Positions 46,744-58,600 of a stretch of DNA of 64,000 bases are shown here, piece after piece. The notes beneath the pieces are model-generated. The model had not been told where the DNA came from. It ran no database searches and saw only the letters and a program-made list of their open reading frames with translations. Position numbers and translations under genes: made by a program. How positions within the stretch are numbered: position 1 is the stretch's first letter; every line of letters starts with the position of its first letter. Source of the DNA: Jacaranda mimosifolia (Eukaryota > Streptophyta > Magnoliopsida > Lamiales > Bignoniaceae); assembly GCA_018894105.1 (NCBI GenBank), contig CM032128.1:21743001-21807000 (forward strand), given 5' to 3'.

Positions 46744-48400
46744 GAAAGTGGTAGTGTGATATCTGTAGTACAGAACATCTAAGCATGCAGTACACATTAG
46801 CAAAAGTGTAGTATATAATCTGGGTAACCGTAGTACATTTTAGAAGCAAATGTAGTATAAAACATTCAAAGTTGCAATACACATTAGGCAAAAGGGTAGT
46901 ATAGTATATAATATGTATAGCTGCAGTACATTTTAGGAGCATCTGCAGTACACATTAGGCAAAAGTATAGTATATAATCTGTGTAGGTGCAGTACATTTT
47001 AGAAGCAAATGTAGTATAAACATTCAAGCATGGAGTACATATTAGGCAAAAGTTTGTTATATATAATGTATAGGTGCAATATATTTTAGGAGCATCTGCA
47101 GTACACATTAGGCAAAAATTGTAGTATATAATCTGTGTAACTACAGCATATTTTAGAAGCAAGTGTAGTATAAAACATTCAAACTTGCAGTACACTTTAG
47201 GCATAAGTGTAGTATATAATATGTGTAGCTGCAGTATATTTTAGAAGCAAAGTAGTGTAAAGAATTCAAGCTGGCAGTACACTTTAGGCAAAATGGTAGT
47301 ATATAATCTGTGTAGCTGCAGTACATTTTAGAAGCACCTGCAGTACACATTAGGCAAAAGTGTAGTATATAATCTGTGTAGATGTAGCACATTTTAGAAG
47401 CAAATGTAGTATAAAATATTCAAACTGGCAGTACACTTTAGGCATAAGTGTAGTGTATAATCTGTAGAGCTACAGTACATTTTAGAAGCAAATGTAGCAT
47501 AAAATATTCAAACTAGCAGTACACTTTAGGCATAAGTGTAGTATATAATCTGTAGAGCTGCAGTACATTTTAGAAGAAAATGTAGTATAAAACATTCAAA
47601 CTAGCAGTACACTTTAGGCATAAGCGTAGTATATAATCTGTAGAGCTGCAGTACATTTTAGAAGAAAATGTAGCATAAAACATTCAAACAGGCATTTAGG
47701 CATAAGTGTAGCATACAATCTATAGAGGTGCAGTACATTTTAGAAGCAAATGTAGTATAAAACATTCAAACTGGCAGTACACTTTAGGCATAAGTGTAGT
47801 ATCTAATCTGTGTTGCTACAATACATTTTAGAAGTAAATGTATGTAGTATAAAGCATTCAAGCTTGCAATACACATTAGACAAAAGGTAATATATAATAT
47901 GTATAGCTGCAGTACATTTTAGGAGCATCTGGATTACACTTTAGGTAAAAGTGTAGTATATAATCTCTATAGGTGCAGTACATTTTAGAAGCAAATGTAG
48001 TATAAAACATTCAAACTGGCAGTACACTTTAGGCATAAGTGTAGTATATGATCTGTAGAGCTGCAGTACATTTTAGAAGCATCATTAGTACATAAACATT
48101 CAAGCCTGCATTATAAATTAACTAAAAATATAGTATATAATCCTTGCATCTGCAGTACATTTTAGAAGCAACTGAAGCATAAAACATTTAAGCCTGCAAT
48201 ATACATTAAATGGTACTCTAGTATATAATCTGTGTATCTGCAGTACATTTTAGAAGCAACTGTAGTATAAAACATTCAAGCTTGAAGTATAGAATAACTG
48301 AAAGTGTAGTATATATTATATGTTTCTAAAGTACATTTTAGAAGCATCTTTAGTACAAAACATTCAAGTTTTTAGTACACTCTATCTAAAAGGGTTAGTT
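46744..48400 (+). repeat. Array A: 88-bp tandem repeat (4 x 22 bp) in intron 1 of the Ulp1 gene
   Basis: About 19 units of the type AGTATATAATCTGTAGAGCTGC / AGTACATTTTAGAAGC... / AGTATAAAACATTCAAACT... / AGTACACTTTAGGCATAAGT.... In a well-kept unit near 47535, AGTA begins at positions 6, 28, 50 and 72 of an 88-bp unit, exactly 22 bp apart. Open frames on the minus strand here (46712-47392) are repeat artefacts. The array fills the intron between the donor at about 46476 and the acceptor TTTTCTCAG at 48436. Confidence 0.9.
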
Positions 48401-50104
48401 TATTATCTGTATATATACTAATTTTTTTTTTCTCAGCCAAGACATTGTAAGGTCTGCTCTCGTTGCTCTCCCTAATATTTTCAGAGTAAATTGGAGCTTG
48501 TGAAGTCCAAGATGGGGTCCAAACATTTTGATGCATTGAAGAAGACCCCTTTCTATATATACATGGATATGCCTAAGTTAAATTTAAGCTTCATTCGGCT
48601 TGAAGCTATACTTAGGAGGTTTGACCCAAAAAAGTTGTCATTTCATTGTGCAGAGGGGGTTGAGGTTCCTTTTTTTGCAGCTGAATTTTCTATGGTCTTA
48701 AGGTTGCCACATATGGGCCAATTTGTTGATATAACATTGAAGATGAAGCCTTCAACCTTTGACTGCCTTTTTTCTAGAAAGCTGTAGAATATAACTAGAT
48801 CTTAAATAGCAAAAAAGTTTGAGGAGTATGTATATAAGGATAGTGTGGAAGACTTGAATAATTTTTGTAGGTTGTACATACTTTTCGTTTTTAATTGTAT
48901 TCTGTTTCCAACATCTAATTATTGGACTCCATGATTTCTCCTACCATACTTGGACAATTTGTCTAGAGTTCGTTTGTATGCACGGGGCATAGCTGCATAC
49001 AATTTTCTTCTCCAATATATGAAGAATCATTTAGGAGTAGGTGGAGAAAGAACCAAGAAGTACATTGATGGGTGTACAGTCGACTTGATGGTAAGTGTTT
49101 GCTTCATTTTTCCAATAACATTGATTATACTTACATTCAAGTGAGTATAATTTTTCGATTTATGAATGATAAGCATAAGTTTATGAATTCATCCCGTCAC
49201 TGGCTTCACTAGTGAGTTTGTTTGAGTTTCCACGCTTTTACTGGTGGAAGGATAGCAAACTCCCACATAATGTGGAGTAGGCAAAGAATAAATTGAAGCA
49301 AGTTACAGCATATATGATAATAATTGTAATAATTCATTATTAGTTTTTTGTATAATAATTTGAATTTGATAACTATATCCATTGTAATAGGTTGTAGCCC
49401 TCAACGCTGCTCCAGAGTTAGAATTGGTAGTTTTGATCAAGAAATCAAAGGTTGCCAGTACTGCCATCAGTGAAGTCCATGTCTGTGATCATACAATATA
49501 TGAAACAATTATTGCAGCGAAAGTTGAAGAAATTAAATTGAAAGAAAAAATTGCTTCATTCGAATACATGGCAATGAAGGAGTAAGGTGAAGGGGAGCAT
49601 CTAGCTGAGGACAAGACTGATGGGGTGGAGCTTGAGCAAAAAGCTGGTGAGTATGTGCATGAGGGGGGACTAGATTTAGTACATGATGCACAGAAAGAAG
49701 GGGATGATTCTGAAGATATAGTGGATGAAGAAAGTCGAACAAAATACCGTCATGATCCTTCAGATTCCCCCATACCTTTGAAGACAGAACATTATATACC
49801 AATTCAAGTGGCTGAGTTCGAGGAATCTGAGATTGAAGCGGCAAATGTCATGTCCTCGATTGGGATAAATGTGCGCAATTGAGAAGACATGAAGCCAAAA
49901 TAGAAATCTCCAGATTTTGTTGGCCCCCCGAGCACCACAATAGCCAAAAGAGCAAAACAAGTGACAAAGACCTATCATGCTTGTCCTCATGCACGAAAAA
50001 GCAAAGAACAAGAAGAGAAGAAGGTGTTGCACACTACTTAATGTTTTATTTTTTTGCTATTTGCATTTCATTTGTAAAACGTCTGCTTGCAATAAATGTA
50101 ATGA

Positions 50105-50570
50105 TATCTTACACTTCATTGGTTGATATTTGCACTTAATGGATGATATCTTATACTTCATGCTGGTGATACTTGTACTTAATGTGCTAATCTTTTGTAC
50201 TTCAAGTTGGTGATATTTATACTTAATGTGTTAATCTGTATTTTATGTGCTTATCTTTTCTACTTCAATAGTTGATACTTTATACATATGTGCTGGTATT
50301 TTGTACTCCATGTTGGTGATTCTTGTATTTTATGTGCTTATCTTTCCTACTTCAATAGTTGATACTTTATACCTAATGTGCTTGAGTTTTGTACTCCATG
50401 TTGGTTATATCTGTACTTCATGTACTTATCTTTTCTACTTCAATAGTTGATACTTTATACCTAATGTACTTGAGTTTTGTACTCCATTTTTGGTGATATC
50501 TATACTTCATGTGCTTATCTTTTCTACTTCAATAGTTGATATTTTGTACCTAATGTGATGTGTTTTGTAC
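50105..50570 (+). repeat. Array B: 88-bp tandem repeat in a later Ulp1 intron
   Basis: The unit includes TACTTCATGTGCTTATCTTTTC, TACTTCAATAGTTGATAC and TACTCCATGTTGGTGATATC. Four TACY words per 88 bp fall 22 bp apart (unit positions 12, 34, 56 and 78). Here TACT is on the plus strand, so the phased word AGTA is on the minus strand, opposite to array A. The intron ends at the acceptor GTACCCCAG (50575). Confidence 0.88.
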
Positions 50571-51734
50571 CCCAGGTGGCAAATGAACCAATCAGCCCAA
50601 AGACTGAAGTGGTTGATCCCTATAAAGGAAGGACTGATTATAGAGGTCTTGCTCTTATTCCTGTAGAAGAGCGAGAACTCATCGACAACTTTGTCAGAAG
50701 AGATAATTTGAGGTAACAAAATTTGCTTATTAATTTTCTTTTGGATAAATTGGTATCTGAACTAACAATTAACAATTGTGTAGGGTGACTGTCTGGGAGG
50801 GAGCAAGACGGTTTCTGGATGGAAGAAACTTTTGTGAGCTCTTATTTGTAGGAGAACTTACCAATGACATAGTGGACTGCTATATGTCGATATTATATAG
50901 CCCATCTTTCGGCAAGAAGTGTCACCACAAGGTGTAGTTTACGTCCTCAATAGCGCAGATATGTGGTAGTTTCCTAACTTAATTTAGTTCATGTTTCCAA
51001 TGAGTTTAACCATTTGTTTTATACTTCATAGGCTGATATATTAGACCGACTCGAGGAACGCAACATCAAGGATATTACGGATGAAGAATTTGGGGAGTTG
51101 ATACCTAAACTTAACACCTTCACCTATAAAGATTCGGAAGAGCTCACGGTGGATGTTTTAAACCAATGTCGTTACATAATCCCACCGATTTTCCGGAACC
51201 AGCACTAGTTCTTGGTTGTCCTCGACACCTCAACTCGTTCTTTCTTATACATGAATTCAATAATGGCTGCCAGATATAAACCGACAACTATTGCCATTGT
51301 AAGTTTGTTTCCTTTCCCTATGATTTCTTCATAAAGTAGGGAGTCAACAACTGATCAATATTTTTGTAAGCTTCATTCTATTCTCAGTACATGAAGCTTT
51401 CATTGGGGAGTCGTGTGGATGAATACATAAAGCAGGAAAAAAAAAACAAAACAAAACAGACAACAAGTAGCTACAGTAGATTGTGGTGTCTATGTGTGCC
51501 TTTGGGAAAAATGTTTTGCTAGAGACAGCCCCGAGTTTTGGAGGGATGCTAGAACAATTGAAATTGATAAATATCGTGTAAAAAAGGCATATACAATATT
51601 AAGTCATGAAAATGCCAAGATTTGAATAACTTTGTATGTAAATACATGTTTAAATTGAAGCATACTTTGTTTATAATATTATTTTGTATGTAAGTGTAAT
51701 TTTTCATTAATTATTTATAACTTAAATTCAATTG

Positions 51735-52490
51735 AAACTGGGCAGGGAATTTAAGTACAATTCAAGGAAAACGAAGTACAAAGTCAGAATAAACAAAGTA
51801 TAGAATGTGTTTCGTTGAAGTACACTTCAATTCAATTGAAACTGGGAGGCAAATTTGAGTGCATTTTGAGGGCAATGATGTACAAACCCGGAACAAAGAA
51901 AGTACAAAATGTGTTTCGCTGAAGAACACTTAAATTCAATTGAAACTGGGCAGGGAATTTAAGTACAATTTAGGGGAAACGAAGTACAAACTCAGAATAA
52001 ACAAAGTATAGAATGTGCTTCGTTGAAGTACACTTCAATAGTTTAGAAACTGGGCAGCGAATTTGAGTGCATTTTGAGTGAAATAAAGTACAAACCCGGA
52101 ACAAAGAAAGTATAAAATGTGTTTCGTTGAAGAACACTTAAATTCAATTGAAACTGGGTAGGGAATTTGAGTACAATTTAGGGGAAACGAAGTACAAACT
52201 CAAAATAAACAAAGTATAGAATGTGCTTCGTTGAAGTACACTTCAATAGTTTACAAATGGGCAGCGAATTTGAGTGCATTTTGAGGGCAATCAAGTACAA
52301 ACCCAGAACAAAGAAAGTATAAAATGTGTTTCGCTGAAGAACACTTAAATTCAATTGAAACTAGGCAGGGAATTTGAGTACAATTTAGGGGAAACGAAGT
52401 ACAAACTCAGTATAATTCTGGAGAAGTGAAGTACAAACTCGGAACAAACCAAGTATAGAATGTGTTTTGTTGAAGTACACTTATTGCAAT
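51735..52490 (+). repeat. Array C: about 208-bp repeat (two about 104-bp halves) 3' of the Ulp1 gene
   Basis: The words ACTGGGCAGGGAATTT recur at about 51743, 51951, 52159 and 52366, that is every 207-208 bp, with a variant half-unit (GGGCAGCGAATTTGAGTGC) between. AGTAC/AGTAT words within each half are 21-22 bp apart. It starts about 110 bp after the Ulp1 stop codon. Confidence 0.88.
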
Positions 52491-52838
52491 TAAAAAATTA
52501 TTCTCCAATAATTGTAATGATGGTCAAGTACAATAATTTGAGATTATCGGATCTCCTGAAATACGAATTTGTACGTGTGATAGGGTAGATATCATCGTCA
52601 AATTCTCATTTGTTTACATCTTTGAAAGCATAAGTATTCTTTCATTACTGCGATTGATAACATTCATCCGTTGAACACTAGTGATTAACAACTTAAAAAT
52701 TTTAACATTATTTTATTCATATGATAAATATTGGACACATATTTATAGTTTGGTTATTAACTACCAAGACTTAAAAAGCAAATCTTTGAACAAATTTCAA
52801 TTCAAAAATATTAGTAAAAATATTAAGATATTAATTAC
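52491..52838 (+). other. Spacer between arrays C and D
   Basis: AT-rich single-copy sequence; nothing recognised. Confidence 0.5.
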
Positions 52839-55611
52839 AAAGTTGCCCAAGTGAGGTGCAAATACAAAGAAATCAAGTACAATTATCACAGATTGAGGTA
52901 AAAATTTAACTATGTCTCAGACAACATGCAAGAATACTAATTTCACACTAAATCACCTCCCTTATTGCCCAAGTGAGGTGCAAATGTGAAGAAATCAAGT
53001 ACAATTATCCTAGATTGAGGTACAAAATTTAACTATGTCTCGGACAACATGCAAGAATGTTAATTTCACGCTAAATCACATCCCTTATTGCCCAAATGAG
53101 GTGCAAATGTGAAGAAATCAAGTAGAATTATCCCAGATTGAGGTACAAAATTTAACTATGTCTCGGACAACATGCAAGATGCTAATTTCACGCTAAATCA
53201 CCTCCCTAATTGCCCAAGTGAGGTGCAAATATGAAGAAATCAAGTACAATTATTCCAGATTGATGTACAAAATTTAACTATATCTCGGACAACATGCAAG
53301 GATGCTAATTTCATGCTAAATCACCTACCTCATTGACCAAGTGAGGTGCAAATGTGAAGAAATCAAGTACAATTATCCCAAATTGAGGTACAAAATTTAA
53401 CTACGTCTCGAACAACATGCAAGAATGCTAATTTCACACTAAATCACCTCCCTCATTGCCCAAGTGAGGTGCAAATGTGAAGAAATCAAGTAGAATTATC
53501 CCAGATTGAGGTACAAAATTTAACTATGTCTCGGACAACATGTAAGAATGCTAATTTCACGCTAAATCACCTCCTTCATTGCCCAAGTGAGGTGCAAATA
53601 TGAAGAAATCAAGTACCATTATCCCAGATTGAAGTAAAAAATTTAACTATGTCTCGGACAACATGCAAGAATGCTAATTTCACGCTAAATCACCTGCCTC
53701 ATTGCCCAAGTGAGGTGCAAATGTGAAGAAATCAAGTACAATTATCCTAGATTGAGGTACAAAATTTAACTATGTCTCGGACAACATGCAAGAATGTTAA
53801 TTTCACGCTAAATCACCTCCCTTATTGCCCAAATGAGGTGCAAATGTGAAGAAATCAAGTAGAATTATCCTAGATTGAGGTACAAAATTTAACTATGTCT
53901 CGGACAACATGCAAGATGCTAATCTCACGCTAAATCACCTCCCTAATTGCCCAAGTGAGGTGCAAATATGAAGAAATCAAGTACAATTATCCCAGATTGA
54001 TGTACAAAATTTAACTATATCTCGAACAACATGCAAGGATGCTAATTTCATGCTAAATCACCTACCTCATTGACCAAGTGAGGTGCAAATGTGAAGAAAT
54101 CAAGTACAATTATCCCAGATTGAGGTACAAAATTTAACTACGTCTCGAACAAAATGCAAGAATGCTAATTTCACACTAAATCACCTCCCCCATTGCCCAA
54201 GTGAGGTGCAAATGTGAAGAAATCAAGTAGAATTATCCCAGATTGAGGTACAAAATTTAACTATGTCTCGGACAACATGTAAGAATGCTAATTTCACGCT
54301 AAATCACCTCCTTCATTGCCCAAGTGAGGTGCAAATATGAAGAAATCAAGTACCATTATCCCAGATTGAAGTACAAAATTTAACTATGTCTCGGACAACA
54401 TGCAAGAATGCTAATTTCACGCTAAATCACCTGCCTCATTGCCCAAGTGAGGTGCAAATGTGAAGAAATCAAGTAGAATTATCCTAGATTGAGGTACAAA
54501 ATTTAACTATGTCTCGGACAACATGTAAGAATGCTAATTTCACGCTAAATCACCTCCTTCATTGCCCAAGTGAGGTGCAAATATGAAGAAATCAAGTACC
54601 ATTATCCCAGATTGAAGTACAAAATTTAACTATATCTCGGACAACATGCAAGAATGCTAATTTCACGCTAAATCACCTGCCTCATTGCCCAAGTGAGGTG
54701 CAAATGTGAAGAAATCAAGTACAATTATCCCATATTGAGGTACAAAATTTAACTACGTCACGGACAACATGCAAGAATGCTAATTTCACTCTAAATCACC
54801 TCCCTCATTGCCCAAGTGAGGTGCAAATGTGAAGAAATCAAGTAGAATTATCCTAGATTGAGGTACAAAATTTAACTATATCTCGGACAACATGCAAGAT
54901 GCTAATTTCACGCTAAATCACCTATCTCATTGCTCAAGTAAGGTGCAAATGTGAAGAAATCAAGTAGAATTATCCCAGATTGAGGTACAAAATTTAATTA
55001 TATCTCGGACAACATGCAATGATGCTAATTTCACGCTAAATCACCTGCCTCATTGCCTAAGTGAGGTGCAAATGTGAAGAAATCAAGTACAATTATCCCA
55101 TATTGAGGTACAAAATTTAACTACGTCTCGGACAACATGCAAGAATGCTAATTTCACGTTAAATCACCTCCCTCATTGCCCAAGTGAGGGGCAAATGTGA
55201 AGAAATCAAGTACAATTATCCCATATTGAGGTACAAAATTTAACTATGTCTCAAACAACATGCAAGAATGCTAATTTCACGCTAAATCACCTCCTTCATT
55301 GCCCAAGTGAGGTGCAAATATGAAAAAATCAAGTACAATTATCCTAGATTGAGGTACAAAATTTAACTATGTCTCGGACAACATGTAAGAATGCTAATTT
55401 AACACTAAATCACCTCCCTCATTGCTCAAGTGAGGTGCAAATGTGAAGAAATCAATTACAATTATCCCAGATTGAGGTACAAAATTTAACTATGTCTCGG
55501 AAAACATGCAAGATGCTAATTTCACGCTAAATCACCTCCCTCATTGCCCAAGTGAGCTGCAAATATGAAGAAATCAAGTACAATTATCCCAGATTGAGGT
55601 ACAAAATTTAA
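52839..55611 (+). repeat. Array D: 123-bp satellite, about 23 copies, with 737-bp higher-order repeat
   Basis: The unit contains GCCCAAGTGAGGTGCAAATG, AATCAAGTACAATTATCCC and GTCTCGGACAACATGCAAG. Variant-marked units recur six units apart: GCAAGAATGTTAATTTCACG at 53051 and 53788, and CATTGACCAAGTGAGG at 53331 and 54068, both 737 bp. A two-unit (246-bp) duplication follows (54279 and 54525). The last unit ends in AAATTTAACTAG, which is the reverse complement of the transposase stop-codon region. Confidence 0.93.
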
Positions 55612-58600
55612 CTAGTTTACTGATTCTTTGCAAGTTCGATGATTATGCCCTATTCTACCACACATTTTACACTTAATTACACATTTCTCAATCTGTGATG
55701 GAATCCTCTATGTCTTTCTACGCCCAGGTTGAGATCGGCAATCAGGTGCATGAATGACATCATCATCATCTAGAGGGAACAGATGCATATCAAATGTAGG
55801 AATAAGGTTTATCACTGCTTGGTATGCTTTTTGATACATCTCAACTCGGTAGTATTGATTAATGAAGTCATATAGTGAAAGTGACTTTGACTCGATACAA
55901 GCACAAGCATGTCTGCATGGTATTTTATCAATCTGTCATGCTCTGCACAAACAAGCCCTGCTATGTAAATCTACAGCATACAATTTATCTTGCTCAATCA
56001 CCTCAAAGCTCCAACCGCTAGATATGACAACTTTTAAGTTACGAGAACGCATATGATTGATTGTCAACTTCTTTTCTTGCTTAGGACATAATTGACCAAC
56101 CATCTTATGAGATTCTTCTCATCGATCATGCATCATAACCATTATTTGCATGCGTATATGATCAACCATGGCTGCAACTAGCATAAATCGGGCTGGTTTA
56201 ACCCAATTATTCCAACTTTTTGCTTGATTATTGTTTATTACCCCCTCCATCGATCTTCACTGAATAAGGAATTTGCCCAACATGGTAGGGCAGACTGCAT
56301 AAGAAAGTTTCTAGCATTAACTCATAGATGTTGTCTATATGTCGGGTATACTCCTGCCTTGTAGACGCATATGCAGCTTTCATAAAAACATAACACCAAT
56401 GTTTGTTGTGATGTAGAGGGTACTTCCTTAATACATGAATTTAGAATAATAGAACATAATGTGCTAAATGTTATGAATTAGAGTTTATTTCACATAATTG
56501 TCTCACAAACAAAGATAAAATACACTTACTTATTTCTTAAAGTTATCCACTAAGTGTCTCAAGCAATATGTATGGTGGCTATCGGGAATATCATGGGGAA
56601 GGCCTTAAGAAGACCTGGATGTCGATCGGAGAAGAAAGTAAACCTTGATAAACCAGGCAGATATTCAGAATCTAAGACACTTCTTAGCTTAAAGCAGAAC
56701 CACTCCTAATTAATATTATTTTCAGAGTCAACAACTACATATGCTAACGTGAATAAGTTATCATTAGCATCCTTACTGACGGCGCTGAGTAAGACTCCTT
56801 TGTATTTATTTTTAATATGGGTGCCATCCAAGAATATCAATGGCCTGCATTACCTGAGAAAACCAAGAAGGCAGGCATTGAAACATATAAATAGCCGACG
56901 AAATTTTTGACTGATTGGGTCAATCTCACAGTCTGCAATACTTCCAAGGTTTGTCCTCTTCACGGCATCATAGTACCACCTCAACTTATCATAAGATCCC
57001 TTCTCAGCTCTATGGATGTCATGCATAGCTAATTCCTTACCCATCCATGCTTTATGGTACTTAAGTTCCATACCTTATTCTCTGTGGATATTTTTCAATA
57101 TGGTAGAGGGCCGATAACATGGCTCTGATCTCAATTTATCCTTCACTACGTTAGCAACCCAAGCGGAATCAGCTTTAGGATGTCCCCTTGTTCGAAGATT
57201 AGCCTCACCACATGTGTGCTCTAGATTGCATTTTCGAATGCCAAATAATTTATCAGCCTCATGCCTTGATGCATAGATTCTCCATTTGCAATTTTCATCA
57301 CTGCAAACGGCTATGATTTTTTGCTGTCATTTTTCTTGTATTTAAATGACCGCAAAGTAAACACTACATAATTCTTAAGGATAATTCTGAACTCCTGAGC
57401 ATTCTTGAATGTTTGACCCTTTCCATATATGCAATTCCTCCATGCATCAATTGGTTGCTAATTAAAGCCAATTCATTGTGCGATGCATTGGTCGAACCAA
57501 TTTCCTCCTCGACTGCATCCCTTGAAGTTGATAAATGAAGTACAATTTTAGGTAAAATAAAGTACAATATGTAGAATAATTCAGCATTGTGGTATAATTT
57601 CAAATAAACAAAGTACAATTTCATAACAATAGAAGTATAAAACGCAAGCAATTGCAGTACAATTTTTGATAATCAATAAGTAAGGCACTTTAAGTATAGA
57701 ACTTTAGGTAAAATGAAGTGCAAAATTAATAGAACTTTATAAACGTAAATAATGGAGAACAATTTTACGTAAAAGCTTAAGTATAATTTTATATAAAAAG
57801 AAGTACAATTTTAGAACGCCTGAAGTATAAAACCTTAGCAATTGCAGTACAATTTTTGGACAATCCATTAGTAGAACACTTGAAAATTAAATAAGAGATT
57901 CAGAAAATTGAAGTACAAGTTAAGATAAAATGAAGTACAATTTGAGAATACCTGAAGTACAAAACTTCAATGAAAAGAATATAGATTTAGGTAAAATGGT
58001 GTATAAAATAAAGTATAATTTTAAGAAACAGAAGTAAAAGAAGTGAAGTACAATTTCAGAACACCTGAAGTATAGAACTTCAATGAAAAGAATACATATT
58101 TAGGTGATATTATGTAAAAACTGAAGTATAAGTTTAAAAAACCGAAGTACAATTTTAGATAAAGTGAGGTTCAATTTCAAAACACCTGAAGTATAAAACC
58201 TTAGCTATTGCAGTATAATTTTTGGATAATCCATTGGTAGACGCTTCAAAATTAAATAATAGGTTCAGATAATTGAAGTACAAGTTTAGATAAAATGAAG
58301 TACAGTTTTGGACACTTGAAGTATAGAATATCAATGAATGGAGTACAAGTTTAGGTAAAATGATATATAAAATGAAGTATAATTTCAAAAAATAGAAGTA
58401 CAATTTTAGACAAAGTGAAGTACAATTTCAGAACATCTAAAGTATAGAACTTCAATGAAAAGAATACAAATTTAGGTGAAATTATGTAAAAACTGAAGTA
58501 TAGTTTCAAAAAATCGATGTACAATTTTAGATAAAGTGAAGTGTAATTTCAGAACACCTGAAGTATAAAACCTTAGCAATTGCAGTATAATTTTTGGATA

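Larger units (their letters stand above)
46415..51624 (+). pseudogene. Ulp1/C48 cysteine-protease gene with DUF1985-like N-terminal region (MULE-borne), broken
   Basis: Proposed exons: 46415-46475 (MEGKTATTRSKVQKEVMKR, donor GTATGT); 48437-49090 (DUF1985-like, with KTPFYIYMDMPKLNLSFIRL and LYARGIAAYNFLLQYM, donor GTAAGT); about 49391-50020 (acidic then basic linker); 50576-50712; 50784-50965; 51032-51298; 51388-51624. The last two hold the protease core: catalytic His in IFRNQH followed by a stop where Trp is expected, Asp in VVLDTSTRSF, and Cys in DCGVYVCLWEKCF after a frameshift in an A-run. Ulp1 enzymes remove SUMO from proteins; why plant MULEs carry them is unknown. Stops near 48787, 48460 and 51209 show decay. 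Confidence 0.82.

Noticed and set aside
46712..47392. Minus-strand open frames with recurring YCTYTDYILHFCLMCTA-like text
   Set aside because: They are translations of the 88-bp array A, not a Cys/Tyr-rich protein; units of 88 bp shift frame at every repeat.
52839..55611. CRISPR-like regular repeats
   Set aside because: Contiguous 123-bp tandem units without distinct spacers, in a plant transposon; a satellite, not a CRISPR array.
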